From an uncultured bacterium (GTDB taxonomy: Bacteria; Cyanobacteriota; Vampirovibrionia; Gastranaerophilales; Gastranaerophilaceae): a stretch of DNA of 14,201 bases. The position numbers and the translations under genes were made by a program. The notes beneath the pieces are model-generated. The model did not search any database. It was given only the letters and a program-made list of their open reading frames with translations, and was not told where the DNA came from. Of the stretch, positions 1 through 6,314 are shown piece by piece (position 1 is the first letter of the stretch; the number at the start of each line of letters is the position of its first letter). The DNA is taken from the NCBI GenBank assembly GCA_900553205.1, contig USCK01000037.1, positions 1 to 14,201 of the forward strand, written 5' to 3'.

Positions 1-35
1 TGCCGTACAGAAATTCGCTCTGCTCGGCTTGCCAA

Positions 36-90
36 AGAATCTCTTGTAAGACTCGTTAGAGATCCATCGGGATAAATCCCTCTGGATGAC
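36..90. repeat. Palindromic intergenic repeat-like element
   Basis: Two overlapping inverted repeats are visible. ATCTCT (39-44) pairs with AGAGAT (58-63). ATCCA..GGG (62-71) pairs with CCC..TGGAT (78-87) around a 6-nt loop, with a TC/TC internal mismatch. The element is richer in GC than its surroundings and ends in a GGATGAC-like tail, a layout reminiscent of interspersed palindromic repeats in other bacterial genomes. Only one copy lies in this window, so that it is repeated elsewhere is inference. Confidence 0.4.
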
Positions 91-123
91 AAATAAACAG
101 TAGTGTACATTTATTTTGCAGGT

Positions 124-155
124 AAAAAAAAGCTATGTATAAAATCTACATAGCT
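124..155 (-). terminator. Leftward intrinsic terminator with no obvious gene
   Basis: A perfect 9-bp stem, AGCTATGTA (131-139) with TACATAGCT (147-155) and a 7-nt loop, is followed on the minus strand by seven T residues (124-130). There is no T-run on the plus-strand side, so it should stop leftward transcription. No minus-strand gene lies between it and lysS, so its transcript is unidentified. The stem is AT-rich, so efficiency is uncertain. Confidence 0.5.
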
Positions 156-313
156 GTTGATTAGGGATATGTGTATCGTCGTTTTTAAGGAGTATATGGT
201 AATGTTATCAGTAGTTTAGATAAATAAAATCATTAACATGTATGATTTTTAACTTCAAACCTTAGGTATAGAAAGTTTAAATATTTCCATTTATTTTTAT
301 GTTACTATGTAAC

Positions 314-324
314 TATAGTATGAT
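314..324 (+). promoter_or_regulatory. Probable -10 region of lysS
   Basis: Two overlapping -10-like hexamers, TATAGT (314-319) and TATGAT (319-324), lie 27-37 bases before the lysS ATG. They sit directly after a small dyad GTTAC-TAT-GTAAC (301-313) that could bind a regulator. No convincing -35 box is seen, so the placement is tentative. Confidence 0.35.
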
Positions 325-350
325 TTCTACAACAAAATGAGGAAAAATTT

Positions 351-1856
351 ATGTCAGAAAATGCGACTCGAGAACCTATTTCAGCAAAAGAATCAATCAG
401 ACAGAGAAGACTTGAAAAGCTTGCTGAATTAGTAGATAAAGGAATTAATCCATATCCATATACGTTTGATAAAAATGCAAACGCAGCAGACTTGCAAGAA
501 AAATATAAAGATTTGCAAGCAGGTGAAGAAACCGAAGACAAATATGCTGTTGCAGGACGTGTTATGGCTATCAGAAATACAGGCATGTTCATAGACCTTA
601 TGGACGCAACTGGAAAAATCCAAATTTTCTCTCACAAAGAAAATATGGATCCTGATATGGTAAAAACTTTGAAATTGGTAGATGTAGGTGATATTTTAGG
701 CTTCTACGGAACTATCAGAAGAACACCTAGAGGAGAGCTTTCTATCAAGGCTACTTCTTACAAAATTTTATCTAAATCATTACAAACACTACCTGAAAAA
801 TTCCATGGTTTAACAGATGTGGAAACAAGATATCGTCAAAGATATGTTGATTTGATTGTGAATGAAAACACAAGAGATACATTCAGAAAAAGAAGTCTTA
901 TCATTTCTAAAATAAGAGAATTCTTGAACAAAGACGGTTTCATGGAAGTTGAAACTCCTATCTTGCAAACTTTAGCATCAGGTGCTAATGCAAGACCATT
1001 CAATACTCACCACAATGCTCTTGATATGGATTTGACTCTTAGAATTGCTCTTGAATTGTATCTAAAGAGATTAATTGTAGGTGGTGTTTCAGAAAGAGTT
1101 TATGAAATTGGTAAATGTTTCAGAAACGAAGGTATTGATACTCGTCATAACCCTGAATTCACAATGATTGAGTTGTATCAAGCTTATGCTGACTACAACG
1201 ATATGATGACATTGACAGAAAACATGGTCGCTTATGTTGCTCAAGAAGTTCTTGGTACAACAAAAATCAAATACGGAGAAAATGAAATTGATTTAACTCC
1301 ACCTTGGGATAGAAAAACGATGATAGGTTCTATCAAAGAAGCTACAGGTGTTGATTTCTTAGATATCTTTACTGCAGAAGAAGCTATCCAAAAAGCTAGA
1401 GAACTTCATGTTAATGTTGATGACGATATGAACTGGGGTCAAGTTGTTGATGCTGTGTTCGAGGATAAAATCGAACCAACACTTATTCAACCATGCCACA
1501 TTATTGATTATCCTAGAGAAATTTCTCCATTGGCAAAAGTTCATAGAGAAAATGACAGATTAACAGAAAGATTTGAAACTCGTGTTAATGGTTGGGAAAT
1601 TGCAAACGCATTCTCAGAACTATCTGACCCAATCGATCAAAGATATAGATTCGAAGCTCAAGCATTGGCAAAAGCTAATGGTGATGAAGAAGCAATGTCA
1701 ATAGATGAAGATTATATCAATGCTCTAGAATACGGTATGCCTCCAACAGGTGGTATGGGTATGGGTATTGATAGATTGGTTATGCTATTAACTGATTCTC
1801 CAACAATCAGAGATGTAATTGCATTCCCTACAATGAGAAGAATCGAAAATCAATAA
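351..1856 (+). CDS. lysS: Lysyl-tRNA synthetase, class II
   Basis: Charges tRNA-Lys with lysine using ATP; cytoplasmic and essential for translation. The 501-aa protein has the full class IIb plan. An OB-fold anticodon-binding domain covers about residues 65-140 (AVAGRVMAIRNTGMF at its start). Motif 1 is around 198-206 (MEVETPIL), motif 2 around 257-278 (FRNEGIDTRHNPEFTMIELY), and motif 3 around 467-480 (GGMGMGIDRLVMLL). Length is usual for bacterial LysS. The start is supported by TGAGGA at 338-343, seven bases before ATG. It is a single-gene unit: a -10-like sequence lies upstream and a strong terminator begins 27 bases after the stop. AspRS and AsnRS share the fold, but the motif 2 and motif 3 wording is that of LysRS. 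Confidence 0.98.
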   Translation: MSENATREPISAKESIRQRRLEKLAELVDKGINPYPYTFDKNANAADLQEKYKDLQAGEETEDKYAVAGRVMAIRNTGMFIDLMDATGKIQIFSHKENMDPDMVKTLKLVDVGDILGFYGTIRRTPRGELSIKATSYKILSKSLQTLPEKFHGLTDVETRYRQRYVDLIVNENTRDTFRKRSLIISKIREFLNKDGFMEVETPILQTLASGANARPFNTHHNALDMDLTLRIALELYLKRLIVGGVSERVYEIGKCFRNEGIDTRHNPEFTMIELYQAYADYNDMMTLTENMVAYVAQEVLGTTKIKYGENEIDLTPPWDRKTMIGSIKEATGVDFLDIFTAEEAIQKARELHVNVDDDMNWGQVVDAVFEDKIEPTLIQPCHIIDYPREISPLAKVHRENDRLTERFETRVNGWEIANAFSELSDPIDQRYRFEAQALAKANGDEEAMSIDEDYINALEYGMPPTGGMGMGIDRLVMLLTDSPTIRDVIAFPTMRRIENQ

Positions 1857-1883
1857 TCCAAAATTTGATAAGATTAGATGATA

Positions 1884-1915
1884 AAAAAGACACCGTATTA
1901 ATTCGGTGTCTTTTT
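1884..1915. terminator. Bidirectional terminator between lysS and the 166-aa gene
   Basis: A perfect 7-bp stem, GACACCG (1889-1895) with CGGTGTC (1904-1910) and an 8-nt loop, has five T residues on the right (1911-1915) and six A residues on the left. It can therefore end lysS from the left and the minus-strand unit from the right. The stop codon of the minus-strand 166-aa gene (1898-1900) lies inside the loop. Confidence 0.85.
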
Positions 1916-2398
1916 GTTAGTATATTTTTTCTTGTACATTTCATGAAACAGGGATTTGAAGGTTAGTTTTTTGAAAAAATTTGTCTTTGGAGTTACATAG
2001 TCCATAACCACATTCCCTGTGTTAATCAATTTTTGCCTTATTTTCATTGTATCAGGATACATTTTTTCATAAGATTTTAAGAAGTTATTGCCATGTGTAT
2101 GTTGGGCGACATTGATACAATCTTTGTTATCAATAGCTTTGTAGTGTTTGTCCCAAAAAGAAGTTATTGTTTTAAAAGGTGGAGCTCCCCATGCCAAATC
2201 ATCGTCAAGTTGTTCCATATATCTTTTATGAGATTTTTCAAACTCATCTTTCATGATTAATGTAGCTATAGATGGGGATTTTTTCCCTTCAGCATAGAAC
2301 TTGTTTAATGAGCTGATAATGCGCTCATCGTCGTTTCTACCATATCTATATACATCGCTGGCATGTTGTCTGATTACAGAGTAGTTGACCTTGTTCAT
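1898..2398 (-). CDS. Hypothetical protein, second gene of L,D-transpeptidase operon
   Basis: I do not recognise this 166-aa protein. It is charged and basic, with no signal peptide, membrane segment or metal-binding cluster that I can identify. It is rich in aromatic residues in the middle (a Trp-rich stretch around 69-83 with LAWGAPPF and SFWDKHY) and strongly lysine-rich at the C-terminus (KKKYTNKKTPN). Only six bases separate it from the L,D-transpeptidase stop, and that TAG forms part of its ribosome site (TAGGAAG before ATG), which suggests co-transcription and perhaps translational coupling. Its last codons and stop are encoded within the shared terminator hairpin. A role with the upstream cell-wall enzyme is only a guess from position. 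Confidence 0.75.
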   Translation of the reverse strand: MNKVNYSVIRQHASDVYRYGRNDDERIISSLNKFYAEGKKSPSIATLIMKDEFEKSHKRYMEQLDDDLAWGAPPFKTITSFWDKHYKAIDNKDCINVAQHTHGNNFLKSYEKMYPDTMKIRQKLINTGNVVMDYVTPKTNFFKKLTFKSLFHEMYKKKYTNKKTPN

Positions 2399-2404
2399 AA
2401 CTTC

Positions 2405-3076
2405 CTATTTGATTAATACTAATGTACCTTTTTTAACTTCTTTAGCAAATTTTTTGATTACTTTGTTGTCCATTCTCATACAGCCATGAGAAGCATGTTT
2501 GCCGATACTTGAAGCATCATTGTTACCATGGATAAATTCACCGTTAGAAGGCTTTTCTGCACCTGTTTTAGGGTCAATAATTGTCAGGTACAATATATTT
2601 GGACCATACGCTTTTGGGTTTCTGCTTCGTTTTGACCCTGGGGCGCATTTGTAAGGAAATTCTTCTATATGGTGAACTCGTCTGATACCTGTGCCGGTTA
2701 TACTTTTGCCGTTTTTACCAAGTATGCCTGACGCAACATTGTAGCCGTCTTTTACTTTTCCGTTTTCGTCGTATCTGAACAATTTGTTTTTTGTAACATC
2801 AACAACAATACCTACACTTTGTTTTTTACCAGCTATTGTTACAACGGGAGATGGTGCATGTGCCAATTCTGCGCTGTCTAACATTGTGCTGTCTTCTGTA
2901 TTTTTTAGGCTGTCCAGCAGTTCTGTAGTGGTTTCACTTTTAGAGAATGTATCAGCCTTTAGTGGGGTAGAACTCAGGCAGCATGCCAGCCCTACTGTTG
3001 GTATAAGTAATTTTGGAATAGATACTTTTCCGGTAAAATTTGGTCTGTTATTTATTGAACTTTTTATACTTATCAT
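2405..3076 (-). CDS. L,D-transpeptidase (YkuD family)
   Basis: A cell-wall enzyme of the YkuD family, whose members form 3-3 peptidoglycan cross-links or attach proteins through a catalytic cysteine. In this 223-aa protein the catalytic block is complete: His183 in FIHGNN, then KHASHGCMRMDN with Ser196, His197, Gly198 and Cys199. The YkuD domain runs from about 87 to 223, starting VGIVVDVTKNKLFRY. Residues 21-36 are hydrophobic and likely export or anchor the protein; the two cysteines at 32-33 do not form a clean lipobox. A stretch of about 17 residues precedes this segment and contains RPNFTGKVSI, a motif shared with the acyltransferase at 8857-9957. AAGGA lies about seven bases before the ATG. 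It is first in a two-gene leftward unit. Family assignment is firm; the exact substrate is not known. Confidence 0.93.
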   Translation of the reverse strand: MISIKSSINNRPNFTGKVSIPKLLIPTVGLACCLSSTPLKADTFSKSETTTELLDSLKNTEDSTMLDSAELAHAPSPVVTIAGKKQSVGIVVDVTKNKLFRYDENGKVKDGYNVASGILGKNGKSITGTGIRRVHHIEEFPYKCAPGSKRSRNPKAYGPNILYLTIIDPKTGAEKPSNGEFIHGNNDASSIGKHASHGCMRMDNKVIKKFAKEVKKGTLVLIK

Positions 3077-3151
3077 TTTATTCCTTCTTTTCTTAATGTT
3101 TTAGAAAAAGCCAACAAAATATTTTTTGCTACTTAAAAAATAAAAATTTAC

Positions 3152-3181
3152 AAAAAAAAATGACAATCATTTTGATTGTCA
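3152..3181 (-). terminator. Leftward terminator of the 101-aa gene
   Basis: TGACAATCA (3161-3169) pairs perfectly with TGATTGTCA (3173-3181) over a 3-nt loop. On the minus strand the hairpin is followed by nine T residues (3152-3160), the classic layout of an intrinsic terminator. It lies about 90 bases past the stop of the 3273-3578 gene and insulates the L,D-transpeptidase unit from it. Confidence 0.8.
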
Positions 3182-3197
3182 TAAAATTTTCCTAATT

Positions 3198-3226
3198 TGT
3201 CCCTGTCCCTATCGGAGTTATCTCCG
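3198..3226. repeat. Tandem GGGACA hexamer next to a small hairpin
   Basis: On the minus strand the hexamer GGGACA occurs twice in tandem (3198-3209). Beside it CGGAG (3213-3217) pairs with CTCCG (3222-3226) over a 4-nt loop. This short GC-rich patch sits in AT-rich sequence between the 101-aa gene and its terminator. It recalls REP-like intergenic palindromes found in other genomes, but there is no second copy here to prove it is a repeat. Confidence 0.3.
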
Positions 3227-3272
3227 TAGAATTCTTTTATATGGTTAATTGAATTATAATAATTCTTTCACC

Positions 3273-3578
3273 TTAAGCTATAAAGTTATTTCCGAATCTG
3301 TTTGCTCCGTAGAAAAAAGATTCTTTCATAATTTGTTGGAAATTTTTTCTCCTTACAGCTTTGTTTCCAATAGTTGTATTGTTGATGTCTTCAATAGATT
3401 TTTTGTAATATTCGTTTGCTACAGATGCAATAAATGTTTCTTGTGGCAAACCTTCTTCTACAAGTCCTTCAGGGTTGTCAATTACATCAAACAAATCACT
3501 TACATTAGCTGATAATTTTTCATCTTCTTGAGTTTTGTTAGCATATTTTTCTGCAACTTCTGCGAATAATAAAGTCAT
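3273..3578 (-). CDS. Small hypothetical protein, 101 aa
   Basis: I do not recognise this protein. It is soluble in character, with an acidic N-terminal half (residues 16-45, rich in Glu, Asp and Asn) and a basic, aromatic C-terminus (KAVRRKNFQQIMKESFFYGANRF). No membrane segment, cysteine cluster or known motif is visible. The gene is real by context: GAGGAG lies eight bases before its ATG and a strong terminator (3152-3181) follows. It stands alone, transcribed leftward between the FliJ-like gene and the L,D-transpeptidase. The charge split suggests a small helical binding protein, but no function can be given. Confidence 0.72.
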   Translation of the reverse strand: MTLLFAEVAEKYANKTQEDEKLSANVSDLFDVIDNPEGLVEEGLPQETFIASVANEYYKKSIEDINNTTIGNKAVRRKNFQQIMKESFFYGANRFGNNFIA

Positions 3579-3725
3579 TGTTTGCTCTCCTCGGGACTTT
3601 GTAAATCACTTACATATATATAAAGTATATAAGCCATGAATAGTTGCTTTTTTATAACATAATTTTGGAATTCTGTTACATTTATTTACAAATTTGATGT
3701 GGATAGGGCTGAATATCAATTATAG

Positions 3726-4178
3726 CTAAGAATCTTCTTCTTGCTCGTTTTCTTTTGCTCGGATAAAGTGTCTTTGGACACCAAGTTCTGAAAACATTTT
3801 TAGCTCTGCAGCTTTTTCTTCTGCAATAAATTGTTCTTTTTTCTTTTCTTTGTGGTTTTCAAGAACTTTTACTTCTTGTTCGCATTTGACTAATTTTTCC
3901 ATTTCGTCATCAAGAACTTTTTGGGCTTCTTCTCGTTTTTTCTCAAGTTCTTCGGCTTTATCCCATAGGTGATGAAGGTATTTGTCATAATATTCCATCA
4001 TTCTATAGTCTGCCATTCGTTTGGCTTGAGCTGTTTGTGTGATTTCATCGTTGTTTTGTTTGATATCCATTTCAGCCTGATGAACGGCTTGTTGTGCTTT
4101 TTGTACAACAGCTTCTTGTTCCTCTTTTTTTCTGATTCTGAATTCCAGAATTTTTTGTAAACGATATCTGAATGGCAT
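3726..4178 (-). CDS. FliJ-like coiled-coil protein
   Basis: A 150-aa highly charged protein predicted to be almost wholly helical. It opens MPFRYRLQKILEFRIRKKEE, the pattern of FliJ (flagellar type III export, partner of the FliI ATPase), and continues with long heptad-like Glu/Lys/Gln runs to about residue 130. FliJ is usually near 145-150 aa, matching this length. I start at the ATG at 4176-4178; an upstream TTG at 4194-4196 would add six residues. Neither start has a Shine-Dalgarno site, while a -10-like element abuts the ATG (see promoter at 4182-4211). No other flagellar gene is in the window, so the assignment rests on the N-terminal pattern and length. A YscO-type or unrelated coiled coil is possible. 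Confidence 0.65.
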   Translation of the reverse strand: MPFRYRLQKILEFRIRKKEEQEAVVQKAQQAVHQAEMDIKQNNDEITQTAQAKRMADYRMMEYYDKYLHHLWDKAEELEKKREEAQKVLDDEMEKLVKCEQEVKVLENHKEKKKEQFIAEEKAAELKMFSELGVQRHFIRAKENEQEEDS

Positions 4179-4181
4179 ATT

Positions 4182-4211
4182 AGTATAATAGCGCAATTAT
4201 TTTACTTTCAA
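4182..4211 (-). promoter_or_regulatory. Promoter of the FliJ-like gene
   Basis: On the minus strand TTGAAA (4206-4211) is followed 18 bases later by TATACT (4182-4187); the overlapping TATTAT (4185-4190) is 15 bases away. From TATTAT the transcript would begin at or next to the ATG at 4178, implying little or no leader. The -35 overlaps a small dyad, TTTCA-AAAG-TGAAA (4206-4219), which may be an operator in this divergent region with nusB. Confidence 0.45.
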
Positions 4212-4325
4212 AAGTGAAATAATTTTAATAGACAAAATTATAGAAAACAGAGATATTTTTATTATTTTTAATTCTTTTTTATGTTAGTATAAGAAAAAAT
4301 ACCAATTATTCTTAGGAGAAATTAT

Positions 4326-4985
4326 ATGCAAGCAAGACGTGCAGCTCGTGAATTAGCACTTATATTATTTTCACAATTTGATAAAAAAATTACATCATAC
4401 TCTTCAAAAGATTTTGAAGATATAATGTTAAAATCAGTTAGAATCCTTTCAAATAATGCTTCAGAAGAATTAAAGCTTTCTGTAGGTTCTTTGATTGATA
4501 TTAAAAATTATGTTGATACTTATGAAGCAGAACATGAATCAAACCTTTCAAGACCAATCGGTGCAAAGGATAAACCTGTTCCTGTTCCTACAACAGAAGA
4601 TTTGTCAACAAATATAGAAACAGTTCTTGATGTTGTAGAAAAAACTCTTTTGGCTCTTGAGATTGCAGAGTTTACAACTCTTGAATCTCAATCAGAAGTA
4701 CAAGAATATGTAATCCAGATTGCAGAAGCGTTTAAAGCTCATTATGAAGAAATTGATAACGAAATCCAAAAATATACAACAGGTTGGGATATCAACAGAC
4801 TTGTAAAAATGGATAAAGATATTTTGCGCATTGCAATTATTGAACTTCTTTATACAAAAGGTGCTCCAATGAGAGTTGTTGTTGATGAAGCTGTTGAACT
4901 TGCCAAAAAATATTCAACAGAAGACAGTTCAGCATTTGTAAACGGTGTATTGGCAAAAGTTGTAGTTGAAAATGGACTAAAATAA
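4326..4985 (+). CDS. nusB: Transcription antitermination factor NusB
   Basis: Binds boxA RNA with S10 (NusE) and promotes antitermination, notably in rRNA operons. The C-terminal part (about 154-218) is unmistakable: NRLVKMDKDILRIAIIELLY, then VVVDEAVELAKKYSTEDSSAFVNGVL. The N-terminus, MQARRAARELALILFSQF, is also typical. At 219 aa it is about 75 residues longer than E. coli NusB (about 139 aa). The extra residues lie between about 35 and 110, an arrangement I associate with cyanobacterial NusB. AGGAG at 4314-4318 precedes the ATG by seven bases. The stop codon shares one base with the ftsY start (TAATG), so the two are coupled in one operon. A weak -10-like TATAAG is at 4288-4293. Confidence 0.95.
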   Translation: MQARRAARELALILFSQFDKKITSYSSKDFEDIMLKSVRILSNNASEELKLSVGSLIDIKNYVDTYEAEHESNLSRPIGAKDKPVPVPTTEDLSTNIETVLDVVEKTLLALEIAEFTTLESQSEVQEYVIQIAEAFKAHYEEIDNEIQKYTTGWDINRLVKMDKDILRIAIIELLYTKGAPMRVVVDEAVELAKKYSTEDSSAFVNGVLAKVVVENGLK

Positions 4986-5899
4986 TGTTTGGATTTTTTT
5001 CTAACGGTATTGAAAATCTTAAAAAAACAGTTTCTAAAACAGCGCAAGCTCTTGTTGGAAATGTTGTTGATACCGTAAGCGAAGAAGAAGAATTTTCCGA
5101 ATTTGTACTTGATGATATGGAAGATTTACTTATCAGTGCAGATTTGGGAGTCGGGTATTCAGGCGAGTTGGTTGACAAACTTCGCTCTCAAGACAAAATC
5201 AAACCGTCAGAAGTTAAAAAATTTTTGAGAGAACAATTTTCTCAAACTTTGAATAATGCCGGCTCAAATAAACTTAATTATGTCGATAACGGTTTGAACA
5301 TATATTTTATTGCAGGTGTCAACGGGGTTGGCAAAACAACTCTAATTGGTAAATTGGCATACAAGTTCAAACAAGAAGGTAAAAGAGTGTTGGTTGCAGC
5401 AGCAGATACATTCAGAGCTGCAGCAGAAGAACAACTTGATATCTGGTCAAAAAGAGCAGGCGCAGATATTGTTCGCAGAGATAAGGCTGATCCTGCATCT
5501 GTTGTTTATGAAGCAATACAAAAGGCTCAAAATGAACATTATGATGTTATTTTGGTAGATACTGCCGGTCGTTTGCAAAACAAATTTAATCTAATGGAAG
5601 AACTTTCTAAAATAAAATCTGTTATTGATAAAAATGCAGCCGATTGTTTAAGAGAATGTATCTTAGTTCTTGATGCAAATACTGGTCAAAATGGTTTGCA
5701 ACAGGCAAAAGTGTTTAAAGATGCAGTTGCATTGACTTCTGTTGCGTTGACAAAACTTGACGGTTCTGCAAAAGGTGCGATAGTACTTGCTATTGCTAAA
5801 GAACTTAATTTACCTGTAAAACTTATTGGTGTTGGTGAAAAAATGGAAGATTTGAAAGAGTTTAATTCTTCAGATTTTATAGAAGCTTTATTTAGTTAA
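4985..5899 (+). CDS. ftsY: Signal recognition particle receptor FtsY
   Basis: SRP GTPase that docks ribosome-nascent chain complexes at the membrane for co-translational insertion. The 304-aa protein has the N domain at about 1-95 and the G domain after it. Motifs seen: GVNGVGKTTL (111-120, P-loop), DTFRAAAEEQL (141-151), DTAGR (192-196), TKLDGSAKGA (256-265) and GVGEKMEDLKEF (282-293). The acidic A domain is almost absent, with only an EEEEF cluster near 33-37, so membrane contact probably uses the short N-terminal helix. Ffh lacks this N-terminus and carries an M domain, which is missing here. The ATG overlaps the nusB stop by one base and has no separate ribosome site, so translation probably depends on nusB. 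Confidence 0.97.
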   Translation: MFGFFSNGIENLKKTVSKTAQALVGNVVDTVSEEEEFSEFVLDDMEDLLISADLGVGYSGELVDKLRSQDKIKPSEVKKFLREQFSQTLNNAGSNKLNYVDNGLNIYFIAGVNGVGKTTLIGKLAYKFKQEGKRVLVAAADTFRAAAEEQLDIWSKRAGADIVRRDKADPASVVYEAIQKAQNEHYDVILVDTAGRLQNKFNLMEELSKIKSVIDKNAADCLRECILVLDANTGQNGLQQAKVFKDAVALTSVALTKLDGSAKGAIVLAIAKELNLPVKLIGVGEKMEDLKEFNSSDFIEALFS

Positions 5900-5922
5900 T
5901 ACCAAAAACATAAATATAAACT

Positions 5923-5950
5923 AAAAAGCCTGCCATAATTGACAGGCTTA
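5923..5950. terminator. Terminator between convergent ftsY and 67-aa gene
   Basis: AAGCCTG (5926-5932) pairs with CAGGCTT (5943-5949) around a 10-nt loop. There are five A residues to the left (5923-5927), giving a T-run on the minus strand; to the right the plus strand is AT-rich without a clean T-run. It fits best as the terminator of the leftward 67-aa gene and probably also stops ftsY. Confidence 0.7.
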
Positions 5951-5974
5951 TATTTAAAATCTTTTAATTTTATT

Positions 5975-6178
5975 CTAGTTATTGCTCAAAACAATTCTTA
6001 ATGTTGCAAGATTTTTGATAGACAACATTTTGTGTTTATTTCTTTGAGCTTTTGCAATTTCAAAAATACGAATCATTCTTTGGATTTCATCAATATCTTT
6101 TTGTGATTCGATTTTATATACATTATTAATTGGATCTGCTACTACTGACATCATTGCGTTTAATTCTGATTCTTTCAT
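5975..6178 (-). CDS. Small hypothetical protein, 67 aa
   Basis: I do not recognise this protein. It is a short soluble polypeptide predicted to be helical: an N-terminal acidic stretch (MKESELNAMMSVVADP), a central KDIDEIQRMIRIFEIAKAQRN segment and a basic C-terminus. No cysteines, membrane segment or DNA-binding motif can be named. It looks genuine: AAGGA lies about seven bases before its ATG and a terminator follows its stop. It lies downstream of folP on the same strand, but 136 bases separate them and a perfect dyad sits in the gap, so it may be transcribed alone. Confidence 0.65.
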   Translation of the reverse strand: MKESELNAMMSVVADPINNVYKIESQKDIDEIQRMIRIFEIAKAQRNKHKMLSIKNLATLRIVLSNN

Positions 6179-6252
6179 TTTTATTCCTTTTCAAAATTCT
6201 CTATACATTAATAAAGTTTTTTTGAATTGGAAAATTGCTTTTTTTATTTATG

Positions 6253-6274
6253 TTTGTAAAGATATGTTTACAAA
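6253..6274. promoter_or_regulatory. Perfect dyad, likely operator
   Basis: TTTGTAAA (6253-6260) and TTTACAAA (6267-6274) form a perfect 8-bp inverted repeat with a 6-bp spacer. Neither strand has a following T-run, so it is not a terminator. Size and symmetry match a binding site for a dimeric regulator. It lies 75 bases upstream of the 67-aa gene and 41 bases past folP. A related half-site pair is at 14078-14101. Confidence 0.45.
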
Positions 6275-6314
6275 TCGTTTATGATAGTTTAAAAAAATAC
6301 TCCTAATACTCTTA

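Larger units (their letters stand above)
1..350. other. Intergenic region upstream of lysS
   Basis: No credible gene is visible in these 350 bases. From left to right it holds a palindromic repeat-like element (about 36-90), a leftward intrinsic terminator (124-155), a 16-codon reading frame (169-219) with an internal AAGGAG and no clear function, AT-rich sequence, a short dyad GTTAC-TAT-GTAAC (301-313) and -10-like hexamers just before lysS. The left edge may contain the 3' flank of a gene outside the window, but no coding signal is seen there. Confidence 0.6.

Noticed and set aside
2085..2100. HGNN in the 166-aa protein, also present at the L,D-transpeptidase active site
   Set aside because: Only four residues are shared, without the surrounding SHGC motif, so homology is not supported.
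3128..3181. Minus-strand 17-codon frame with an AGGA site that runs through the terminator
   Set aside because: The frame is formed by the terminator hairpin and its T-run, giving a low-complexity Phe/Lys product.
3698..3706. TGTGGATAG, one base from a DnaA box
   Set aside because: It is an isolated single match with no cluster or dnaA/dnaN context; a chance match is likely.
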